Positions 1-4,989 of a DNA stretch of 5,004 bases are shown one piece after another. The notes under the pieces were generated by a model, which was not told the origin of the DNA, made no database searches, and saw nothing but the letters and a program-made list of their open reading frames with translations. The translations under genes and the position numbers were made by a program. Position 1 is the stretch's first letter. The number at the start of each line of letters is the position of its first letter. This DNA is from Stenotrophomonas sp. (GTDB lineage: Bacteria; Pseudomonadota; Gammaproteobacteria; Xanthomonadales; Xanthomonadaceae): the NCBI GenBank assembly GCA_003484865.1, contig DMZT01000430.1:1-5004 (forward strand), read 5' to 3'.

Positions 1-1459
1 CCAGCGGCGCCGGGGTCGGCTGGGCAGGCTCGAAGCGCGCCAGTTTCACCGGGATGTTGCGTGGGGCATACCAGAGCGCGGCGATGGCGAAGGTGCCGTA
101 GAACAGCCATGCCACCGGCTTGACCCAAAACGAGCGGTTGAACCGGCGACGGTAGGCGATGCCCAGCACCAGCAGCCAGAACAGGCCGAACAGCATGCCG
201 CCGATCACATCGCTCAGCCAATGCGCGCCGAGGTAGATGCGGGCGAAGCCGATCAGGCTGACGATGATGCCCGACAGCAGGTAGGGCCATACGCGGGTGC
301 GCCCCGGCAGTTCACGGGCGATCAGCACGGCGAAGAAGCCGAAGGTGATCGTGGCCATCGTCACCGACACCGACGGGAAGCCGAAGCCGCTGCTCGCATC
401 CGGCGGGCGGACCACGTCCACCGTCGCACCGAGCAGCTTGCACAGCGCCAGCCCGAAGGCGAGGGCGGCCAGCCAGTGCGCGGCCGCCATCCAGCGCCGG
501 CGCCAGACCAGGTAGCCCATGCCTGCCGCGGTGGCCGGCAGCAGGACCTGCCAGGCGCCCAGCGAGGCCAGTGCGGCCATCGGGTAATCGGCCAGTGGAT
601 TGCGCAATGCCAGCATCGCGTGGTGCACGGCCAGATCGACCATCAACGGCTCGCCGTGGGCGACCACCGCCATCAACAGCACGAACCAGCCCCAGCCGAG
701 CAGCAGCAACATCACCGCCAGCATCGCCAGCGGCACCGACTCGCGGCGCTGCGGGTCGAACACGGCGACCGAGTAACGGCCCAGCGTCGGGTGACGCTGC
801 GACCAGGCCAGCAGGCTGGCCAGCCAGCTGTCCATGCGCGAGGCCGACCAGCGGTAGCCATACAGCACGATCGCCCACACCAGGCCCATGATCACGCCGA
901 GCAGGGCCAGCACCATCACCAACCGGCCGGCGACCGCGGCGACCGCGTCGTAGGCCTCGCCCAGCACCCAGCCGGGCGCCAGGAACAGGACGGCCCAGGA
1001 CAGGCTGGCGATGCCGCTGGCCTGGATATAGCGCGACAACGGCATCTTCATCATGCCGGCGATGGCCGGCACGAACGGGCGGATCGCGCCGACATAACGC
1101 GCCACCAGGATGCTCTTGAAGGCATTGCGGCGGAACATCGTCTCGCCGCGATCGAGCAGCTGCGGGTATTTGCTGAAGGGCCAGAAGCCCCGCAGCCGAT
1201 CGCCCCAGCGCCGGCCTACCCAGTAGCTGATGCCGTCACCGGCGAATGCGCCCAACGCCGCGCAGGCCACGGCATACGGCCCGGAGATCTGGCCCAGGCC
1301 GATGAACACCCCGACCGCGAACAACAGCGGCAACGCGGGCACGATCGCGCCCAGCACGATGACCGCATCGCAGAAGGCAATGAGGAAAATGACCGCGCCG
1401 GCAAGCACGGGGTGAGCTGAGATCCACGCAAGCGTGGCATCGATCCATGACGAGTCCAT
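1..1459 (-). CDS. DedA/VTT-PAP2 fusion membrane protein, 3' end cut by window edge
   Basis: An open frame of 486 codons runs from ATG at 1459 to the left edge without a stop. Residues about 1-200 look like a DedA/VTT (SNARE-associated) domain: hydrophobic segments, then FRRNAFKSILVARYVGAIRP (110-128) and PAIAG (131-135), matching the DedA pattern of an Arg-rich loop before a reentrant helix. DedA proteins are inner-membrane proteins linked to lipid-carrier flipping and proton-motive-force homeostasis. Residues about 245-435 look like a PAP2 phosphatase: RP at 351-352, and ARIYLGAHWLSD (406-417) fits motif C3, with Arg407, His413 and Asp417 all present. Motif C2, normally PSGH, reads PSVS (362-365), and the motif C1 Lys is not at its usual spacing (Lys341 lies nine residues before RP). 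About ten or eleven membrane segments are expected. In related fusions an LssY C-terminal domain can follow; residues 447-486 may begin it, but it is outside the window. The start is supported by a -10 box six bases upstream. The phosphatase substrate is unknown, probably an isoprenoid or phospholipid phosphate. Confidence 0.9.
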   Translation of the reverse strand, partial: MDSSWIDATLAWISAHPVLAGAVIFLIAFCDAVIVLGAIVPALPLLFAVGVFIGLGQISGPYAVACAALGAFAGDGISYWVGRRWGDRLRGFWPFSKYPQLLDRGETMFRRNAFKSILVARYVGAIRPFVPAIAGMMKMPLSRYIQASGIASLSWAVLFLAPGWVLGEAYDAVAAVAGRLVMVLALLGVIMGLVWAIVLYGYRWSASRMDSWLASLLAWSQRHPTLGRYSVAVFDPQRRESVPLAMLAVMLLLLGWGWFVLLMAVVAHGEPLMVDLAVHHAMLALRNPLADYPMAALASLGAWQVLLPATAAGMGYLVWRRRWMAAAHWLAALAFGLALCKLLGATVDVVRPPDASSGFGFPSVSVTMATITFGFFAVLIARELPGRTRVWPYLLSGIIVSLIGFARIYLGAHWLSDVIGGMLFGLFWLLVLGIAYRRRFNRSFWVKPVAWLFYGTFAIAALWYAPRNIPVKLARFEPAQPTPAPL

Positions 1460-1465
1460 CGGGGG

Positions 1466-1471
1466 ATTATA
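1466..1471 (-). promoter_or_regulatory. Consensus -10 box for the DedA-PAP2 gene, predicted leaderless
   Basis: The minus strand reads TATAAT, a perfect sigma-70 -10 hexamer, followed by CCCCCG and then the ATG. With the usual six bases between hexamer and +1, transcription would begin at the A of the start codon. No Shine-Dalgarno sequence fits in this space. No good -35 box is seen: at 16-18 base spacing the best candidate matches about three of six positions. The hexamer is preceded by seven C and followed by five C on the minus strand. Confidence 0.6.
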
Positions 1472-1549
1472 GGGGGGGCAAAGTGACTGACTGCCCGCCA
1501 GACGCCGGGAATGTGCGGCATCTGCAGTGAATGAACGCGATCACCCGCC

Positions 1550-1555
1550 TAGAAT
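1550..1555 (+). promoter_or_regulatory. -10 box for the kinase-like gene, predicted leaderless
   Basis: TAGAAT (five of six matches to TATAAT) is followed by GGCGGC and then the ATG at 1562, so the predicted +1 is the start codon itself. A weak -35 candidate, GTGAAT at 1527-1532, lies 17 bases upstream. No ribosome binding site is present at a usable distance. The layout mirrors that of the divergent gene. Confidence 0.55.
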
Positions 1556-1561
1556 GGCGGC

Positions 1562-2224
1562 ATGACACGCCCTGCCGATCCCGCCCCGACCGCCCTCAAA
1601 GCCGATAGCTTCGGCCGCATCCTGCTGATGGAAGAGGATGGCCAGCGCTTCGTGCGCCGTGACCTAGAGGCAACGCCGTGGTGGTTGCGGGCACCGGCGT
1701 GGTGGCTGGCCCGGCGCGAGGCACGCGCGCTGGCGCATCTGGATGGCATGCCGGCCACGCCGCGGCTGCTGCGCTGGAACGGGCGCTGGCTGGACCGCAG
1801 CTTCATGGCCGGAGATGCCATGTACCAGCGTCCGCCGCATGGCGACCTGGCCTACTTCCGCGCGGCCCGACGCCTGCTGCAGCAGGTGCATCGCCACGGC
1901 ATCGCACACAACGACCTGGCCAAGGAGGCCAACTGGCTGGTGCGCGAAGACGGCTCGCCGGCCCTGATCGATTTCCAGCTGGCGGTGATCGGCAACCCGC
2001 GCTCACGCTGGATGCGCCTGCTGGCCCGCGAGGACCTGCGCCATCTGCTCAAGCACAAGCGCATGTACTGCCGGCAGTCGCTCACCCCGGTGGAAAAGCG
2101 GCTGCTCAAGCGCACCTCGTGGGTGCGTGATCTCTGGTTCCGCACCGGCAAGCCGGTCTATCGCTTTGTCACGCGAAAGATCCTGCACTGGGAAGACAAC
2201 GAAGGGCAGGGTCCCAAGCCGTGA
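1562..2224 (+). CDS. Small Kdo/RIO-type kinase-like protein (phosphotransferase)
   Basis: A complete 220-residue protein with protein-kinase-like fold motifs. HGIAHNDLAKEANWLV (112-127) is the catalytic loop, with Asp118 as the expected base and Asn124 as a metal ligand. LIDFQLA (135-141) takes the place of the DFG motif, with Asp137 as the second metal ligand. Glu53 in RREARAL is the likely helix-C Glu. The beta3 position normally held by Lys reads VRRDL (31-35), so Arg32 or Arg33 would replace it. The Gly-rich loop is poor. The basic C-terminal part (KHKRMYCRQSLTP, 164-176, and the Trp/Arg-rich tail) is, from memory, typical of a proteobacterial family annotated as RIO1-like or serine/threonine kinase and related to the lipopolysaccharide Kdo/WaaP kinases. 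The length suits these minimal kinases. No signal peptide or membrane segment, so it is cytoplasmic. The substrate (lipid A core sugar, protein or small molecule) cannot be told from sequence. It is divergent from the DedA-PAP2 gene and convergent with the lipoprotein gene. Confidence 0.85.
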   Translation: MTRPADPAPTALKADSFGRILLMEEDGQRFVRRDLEATPWWLRAPAWWLARREARALAHLDGMPATPRLLRWNGRWLDRSFMAGDAMYQRPPHGDLAYFRAARRLLQQVHRHGIAHNDLAKEANWLVREDGSPALIDFQLAVIGNPRSRWMRLLAREDLRHLLKHKRMYCRQSLTPVEKRLLKRTSWVRDLWFRTGKPVYRFVTRKILHWEDNEGQGPKP

Positions 2225-2253
2225 GCGCAGGCAGCGCGCACGCGCCGCAATGA

Positions 2254-2269
2254 CCGGGCGAGCGCCCGG
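2254..2269. terminator. Hairpin between convergent genes, possible bidirectional terminator
   Basis: CCGGGC (2254-2259) and GCCCGG (2264-2269) form a perfect 6-bp GC stem with a four-base GAGC loop (the G and C at the loop edges could add a seventh pair). It sits in the 69-base gap between two converging stop codons, where a shared terminator is expected. There is no T-tract on either side, so intrinsic termination is not assured. Confidence 0.4.
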
Positions 2270-2293
2270 CCGACGCTGACCACGCGCAGCTGA

Positions 2294-2965
2294 TCAGCGC
2301 AGATCGAGGATCTGCTTGCCGGCGAAGCGGCGTTGCGCATCGAAATCGTAGGCGACCCGCAGCACCCCATCCTCTGCACACGCATGGCAGGTGCGCAGCG
2401 GCGTGCTGTAGATCAGGCGCACGCCACCGTTGGGCAGTGCTTCGCTGCCGCTGGCTTCGGCCGGGGCAAACGGTGAGGCATCCGGGTGTGCATCCAGGAA
2501 CGGTTTGACGGTGGCATCGGCGCGCGACATTTCCGGCAGCACGTCCGCATCCACATCCACCGTGTGCCCGGCGCTGTCGACCAGCAGCGTGCCTTCATTG
2601 GTGTTGGCACGGAACGGGTATTCGATGGTGGCGATGCCCACGCCGTCCTGGTCCCGCCATGCGCTCACGTAGCCGGGATTGCCCTGCGCCCCCAGTTGAT
2701 GGGCGGCGGCGATCGCCTGCGGGCTGGCCTTGGCGGCCTGCATCGCCTTGGACAGGCAATCATCGGCGACCGGTGCCTGGCCACGGCAGGCATCGACCTC
2801 GCCGTCCCAGATCGCCGCTTCGCCGAACGGGGAGGTGCCCCCGGCGGTGCCCGGGACGGTAGCTGCGTTCTGCGTCGCGGAGGCGGCAGGATCGCCAGCG
2901 GGTTGGCAGGCGCCAAGGGCCAGCACCAGGGCCAACGCGGTCAGGGGAAGGCGGATCGCCGTCAT
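2294..2965 (-). CDS. Predicted lipoprotein with C-terminal CHAC motif, function unknown
   Basis: A 223-residue protein with a clear lipoprotein signal: Arg5, a hydrophobic core of Leu/Ala, and the lipobox LGAC ending at Cys20. Gln at +2 predicts sorting to the outer membrane. A low-complexity Ala/Pro/Thr/Gly linker (about 22-46) leads to a globular part. Four further cysteines are present: Cys60, Cys70 and the pair Cys193/Cys196 in TPLRTCHACAEDG (188-200), followed by VAYDFD (204-209) and a G-K-Q-I-L ending. Cys60 and Cys70 could form a disulfide; the CxxC pair could be redox-active or bind metal or heme (CxxC is not followed by His here, so it is not a cytochrome c site). I recall similar anonymous proteins in proteobacteria and cyanobacteria but no function. 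ATG at 2965 is chosen because GGAA at 2974-2977 lies 8 bases upstream; ATG at 2974 overlaps that site. The frame stays open far upstream only because it is antisense to the reductase gene. Confidence 0.85.
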   Translation of the reverse strand: MTAIRLPLTALALVLALGACQPAGDPAASATQNAATVPGTAGGTSPFGEAAIWDGEVDACRGQAPVADDCLSKAMQAAKASPQAIAAAHQLGAQGNPGYVSAWRDQDGVGIATIEYPFRANTNEGTLLVDSAGHTVDVDADVLPEMSRADATVKPFLDAHPDASPFAPAEASGSEALPNGGVRLIYSTPLRTCHACAEDGVLRVAYDFDAQRRFAGKQILDLR

Positions 2966-2973
2966 GTCGCTCA

Positions 2974-2977
2974 TTCC
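2974..2977 (-). promoter_or_regulatory. Ribosome binding site deciding the lipoprotein start
   Basis: The minus strand reads GGAA eight bases before ATG 2965. The in-frame ATG at 2974 begins within this site and has no separate Shine-Dalgarno sequence, which favours the shorter protein. Confidence 0.5.
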
Positions 2978-2996
2978 GTGCAGAACGTGAACGCCC

Positions 2997-3002
2997 AGTA
3001 TC
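2997..3002 (-). promoter_or_regulatory. Possible weak -10 box for the CHAC lipoprotein
   Basis: The minus strand reads GATACT, four of six matches to TATAAT. It would place the transcript start near 2990, giving a leader of about 25 bases. No convincing -35 box was found. Confidence 0.25.
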
Positions 3003-3018
3003 GACGCGGCGCATGAAT

Positions 3019-3034
3019 CCGGCGTGTGCGCCGG
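3019..3034. promoter_or_regulatory. Inverted repeat in the divergent promoter region
   Basis: CCGGCG (3019-3024), a four-base TGTG spacer, and CGCCGG (3029-3034) form a perfect 6-bp dyad. Relative to a start near 3052 it spans about -33 to -18 of the reductase promoter, so a bound protein would block polymerase. It could be an operator or only a chance GC-rich palindrome. Confidence 0.3.
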
Positions 3035-3039
3035 GGCGG

Positions 3040-3045
3040 CATAAT
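3040..3045 (+). promoter_or_regulatory. -10 box for the short-chain reductase gene
   Basis: CATAAT, five of six matches to TATAAT, lies 37 bases before ATG 3083 and predicts a leader of about 31 bases that includes the ribosome binding site. The -35 region is weak. The in-frame ATG at 3026 lies upstream of this box, so a transcript from here would not contain it. Confidence 0.45.
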
Positions 3046-3068
3046 GCGGATTCACTGCACCCGCATCC

Positions 3069-3073
3069 AAGGA
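3069..3073 (+). promoter_or_regulatory. Ribosome binding site for the short-chain reductase
   Basis: AAGGA nine bases before ATG 3083 is the best Shine-Dalgarno sequence in the window and fixes the reductase start at the residue run MASLQGKT, the usual beginning of this family. Confidence 0.75.
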
Positions 3074-3082
3074 ATTCCGCGC

Positions 3083-3901
3083 ATGGCCAGTCTGCAAGGC
3101 AAGACCCTGTTCATCACCGGCGCCTCGCGCGGCATCGGCCTGGCCATTGCGCTGCGTGCGGCACGCGACGGCGCCAACATCGCGATCGCGGCCAAGTCCT
3201 CGGTGCCCAATCCGAAGCTGCCCGGCACCATTCACAGTGCCGCCGAGGCGGTGACCGCCGCAGGCGGGCAGGGGCTGGCACTGAAGTGCGACATCCGCGA
3301 AGAAGACCAGGTGCGCGCGGCCGTCGCTGCCACCGTGGACACCTTCGGTGGCATCGACATCCTGATCAACAACGCCAGCGCGATCTGGCTGCGCGGCACG
3401 CTGGACACGCCGATGAAACGCTTTGACCTGATGCAGCAGGTCAATTCGCGCGGCAGCTTCCTGTGCGCGCAGGCCTGCCTGCCGCATCTGCTGCAGGCGC
3501 CCAACCCGCACATCCTCACGCTGGCGCCGCCGCCGACGCTGGACCCGAAGTGGTGGGGCCCGCATACCGGTTACACGCTGGCCAAGATGGGGATGAGCTT
3601 CGTCACCCTCGGCCTGGCGGCCGAGTTCGGCCCGCAGGGCGTGGCCGTCAACGCGTTGTGGCCGCGCACGGTGATCGCTACCGATGCGATCAACATGATT
3701 CCCGGCGTGGACATCCGTGGCTGCCGCACGCCGGCGATTCTGGCCGACGCCGCGCACGCGGTGCTGTGCCGTGAGGCGGCCGGTTTCAGCGGACAGTTCC
3801 TGCTCGATGACGAGGTGTTGGCGCAGGCGGGCATCACCGATCTGAGCGGCTACGCCGTCGATCCATCGCGCCCGTTGATGCCGGACCTGTTCCTGGAGTG
3901 A
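3083..3901 (+). CDS. HSDL2-like short-chain dehydrogenase/reductase
   Basis: A complete 272-residue classical-length SDR, predicted to be a cytoplasmic NAD(P)(H)-dependent oxidoreductase with a Rossmann fold. TGASRGIG (12-19) is the dinucleotide-binding motif. Asp70 in KCDIRE follows beta4, NNAS is at 96-99, and Asn121 in QQVNSRGSF fits the structural/catalytic Asn. YTLAK (164-168) supplies Tyr164 and Lys168. The insertion SSVPNPKLPGTIHSAAEAV (39-57), the NALWPRT stretch (190-196) and the LDPKWW region (153-158) match the subfamily of human HSDL2 (hydroxysteroid dehydrogenase-like 2), not the FabG type. The HSDL2-type Ser in SPP is Ala148 here (LAPPP, 147-151). The basic Lys38 after beta2 suggests NADPH. 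The human protein's SCP2 lipid-transfer domain is absent. The substrate is unknown; a lipid-type carbonyl or alcohol is an inference from HSDL2. The start at 3083 is chosen for its ribosome binding site over the in-frame ATG at 3026. Confidence 0.93.
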   Translation: MASLQGKTLFITGASRGIGLAIALRAARDGANIAIAAKSSVPNPKLPGTIHSAAEAVTAAGGQGLALKCDIREEDQVRAAVAATVDTFGGIDILINNASAIWLRGTLDTPMKRFDLMQQVNSRGSFLCAQACLPHLLQAPNPHILTLAPPPTLDPKWWGPHTGYTLAKMGMSFVTLGLAAEFGPQGVAVNALWPRTVIATDAINMIPGVDIRGCRTPAILADAAHAVLCREAAGFSGQFLLDDEVLAQAGITDLSGYAVDPSRPLMPDLFLE

Positions 3902-3920
3902 CGCGCGTTCGCTGCGCGCG
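3902..3920. terminator. GC hairpin after the reductase gene
   Basis: CGCGCG (3902-3907) and CGCGCG (3915-3920) pair with a seven-base loop directly after the TGA stop. There is no T-tract, so it may be a weak terminator or an RNA 3' end stabiliser. It also makes a start at ATG 3921 unlikely for the next gene. Confidence 0.3.
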
Positions 3921-3948
3921 ATGACAACAGCTGCACACACTGGGCTGC

Positions 3949-3954
3949 TATGGT
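3949..3954 (+). promoter_or_regulatory. Possible -10 box for the DUF3829 lipoprotein
   Basis: TATGGT, four of six matches to TATAAT, would start transcription near 3961, about 11 bases before ATG 3972 and 23 before ATG 3984. It suggests the gene can be transcribed apart from the reductase. The -35 region is not clear. Confidence 0.3.
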
Positions 3955-3983
3955 GCGTCCCCCCAATTGGTATGGACACTCGC

Positions 3984-4949
3984 ATGTCATCTCGCACACG
4001 GACCGCGCCGCTCGCCGCCGCCATCGCATTGATCAGCCTGCTCGGCGCCTGCAGCAAGGGGCCGGGCAGCGTCGCCGATACCCAGGGCGTGGAGAAGGTG
4101 AACGCCTACATCGCCTGCTTCAACGCCGTTGAACAGCCGATCCACGAAGGTTTCCAGCAGTACATCGGCTGGATGCAGGACCCCGAGGCCGGCCCGACCG
4201 GCAACGAGAAAAAGGTGCGTGGGCCAGGTACGGTGCTGTCGCATCGCGTGGAGGCATGCAATGCCCCGATGGTGGCGGCGCTGGCGATGACGCCGGCGGA
4301 GCCCGAGCTGGATCCGGCGGCAAGCGCTTACCAGAAGACGTTCGTCGACCTGTACGCCCTGATCGAGCAGGCCGACCGTTACTACAGCCGCGAGGACTAC
4401 CTGCGCGATGACCATGCCGGCATGCGCGCCCAGCATGCGCCGTTGATGAAGGCCTATATGGCGTTCTTCGATGCAGGTACCGCACTGGATGCCGCACTGG
4501 AAAAGCGCGAAGACGAACGCCGTGCCGAACAGCTCAAGGAGATTGAAGCCTCCGAAGGCCGCTCGATGGCGTACTACCAGATCAAGATCCTCGGCGACGG
4601 CAAGCAGCTGGCCCAGCTGCTCAACAGTGACACGCCTGATCTGGCCGTGGCCCGCACCCAGCTCACCGCGTTCCAGGCGCTGCTGCAGCAGGCGCAGGAG
4701 GACAAGGTCGGCAAGGGCGATGCGATGTGGGGGCACGTGGAGCGTGCGGCCGATGCGCTGGCCCGCGATGCCGGCCGTCGCATCGAGCGCGTGGAATCCA
4801 GGACGCCCTACACCCGCAGCGAGCAGATGCTGATCGAGAGCGGCGGCCGGATCAACAACCCGCAGGGCTCGGCCGAAGCGTTGCTGGTCAGCTACAACGA
4901 CCTGGTCGACATGAGCAACCGCCTGGCCCAGACCAGCGGCGCACGCTGA
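3984..4949 (+). CDS. DUF3829 (YiiG-type) lipoprotein
   Basis: A 321-residue predicted lipoprotein. Arg4 and Arg6 precede a hydrophobic Ala/Leu/Ile core and the lipobox LGAC ending at Cys23; Ser at +2 predicts the outer membrane. The mature part matches what I recall of DUF3829, the family of E. coli YiiG: KVNAYIACFNAV (38-49), GPTGNEKK (70-77), LDPAASAY (109-116), YYSREDYLRDD (133-143), then a long charged helical middle (about 160-270), SESGG-like LIESGG (283-288), and SAEALLVSYNDLVDMSNRL (296-314) at the end. Cys45 and Cys92 are the only other cysteines and may pair. The family's function is not established; an alpha-helical periplasmic protein on the outer membrane is the safe reading. The start is uncertain: ATG 3984 gives a compact signal peptide, ATG 3972 adds four residues (MDTR), and ATG 3921 adds an unlikely N-terminus within a hairpin. 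The ribosome binding site is weak (GGA at 3974-3976). Confidence 0.88.
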   Translation: MSSRTRTAPLAAAIALISLLGACSKGPGSVADTQGVEKVNAYIACFNAVEQPIHEGFQQYIGWMQDPEAGPTGNEKKVRGPGTVLSHRVEACNAPMVAALAMTPAEPELDPAASAYQKTFVDLYALIEQADRYYSREDYLRDDHAGMRAQHAPLMKAYMAFFDAGTALDAALEKREDERRAEQLKEIEASEGRSMAYYQIKILGDGKQLAQLLNSDTPDLAVARTQLTAFQALLQQAQEDKVGKGDAMWGHVERAADALARDAGRRIERVESRTPYTRSEQMLIESGGRINNPQGSAEALLVSYNDLVDMSNRLAQTSGAR

Positions 4950-4952
4950 GCG

Positions 4953-4989
4953 AACGCGGGGCCGGCTGCCAGGCGGCCAGCCCCGCGTT
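4953..4989. terminator. Large terminator-like hairpin after the DUF3829 gene
   Basis: AACGCGGGGC (4953-4962) pairs perfectly with GCCCCGCGTT (4980-4989). After one C-A mismatch the stem continues with GGCTG against CGGCC (one G-U pair), leaving a loop of about five bases. It begins three bases after the stop codon. The AA/TT ends give the stem a small A/T-flanked edge usable in both directions, but no long U-tract follows. A role as a (possibly bidirectional) terminator is likely from its position and strength. Confidence 0.6.

Noticed and set aside
221..1420. 399-codon plus-strand open frame rich in His, Gln, Arg and Ala
   Set aside because: It is antisense to the DedA-PAP2 gene. The His/Gln/Arg-rich composition is typical of a shadow of a hydrophobic GC-rich gene, and the minus-strand frame has clear domain motifs.
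2254..2269. Possible REP/SMAG-type palindromic repeat
   Set aside because: The GTAG head typical of Stenotrophomonas SMAG elements, as I recall it, is absent and there is no second copy in the window.
2486..3016. 176-codon plus-strand open frame
   Set aside because: It is antisense to the CHAC lipoprotein and lacks a ribosome binding site or recognisable motif.
3026..3082. N-terminal extension of the reductase from ATG 3026
   Set aside because: That ATG lies in the loop of the inverted repeat and upstream of the -10 box; the residues added do not resemble an SDR start, whereas ATG 3083 has AAGGA nine bases ahead.
3921..3983. N-terminal extension of the DUF3829 lipoprotein from ATG 3921
   Set aside because: The added residues would bury the signal peptide and the ATG abuts a hairpin. 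ATG 3972 remains possible.
2966..4057. Upstream extension of the CHAC lipoprotein frame to 587 codons
   Set aside because: The added part is antisense to the reductase gene and reads as low-complexity Arg/Gln/His-rich protein. The lipoprotein signal peptide and ribosome binding site place the real start at 2965.
3987..4736. 249-codon minus-strand open frame opposite the DUF3829 gene
   Set aside because: It is a shadow frame; the plus strand has a signal peptide, lipobox and family motifs along its whole length.
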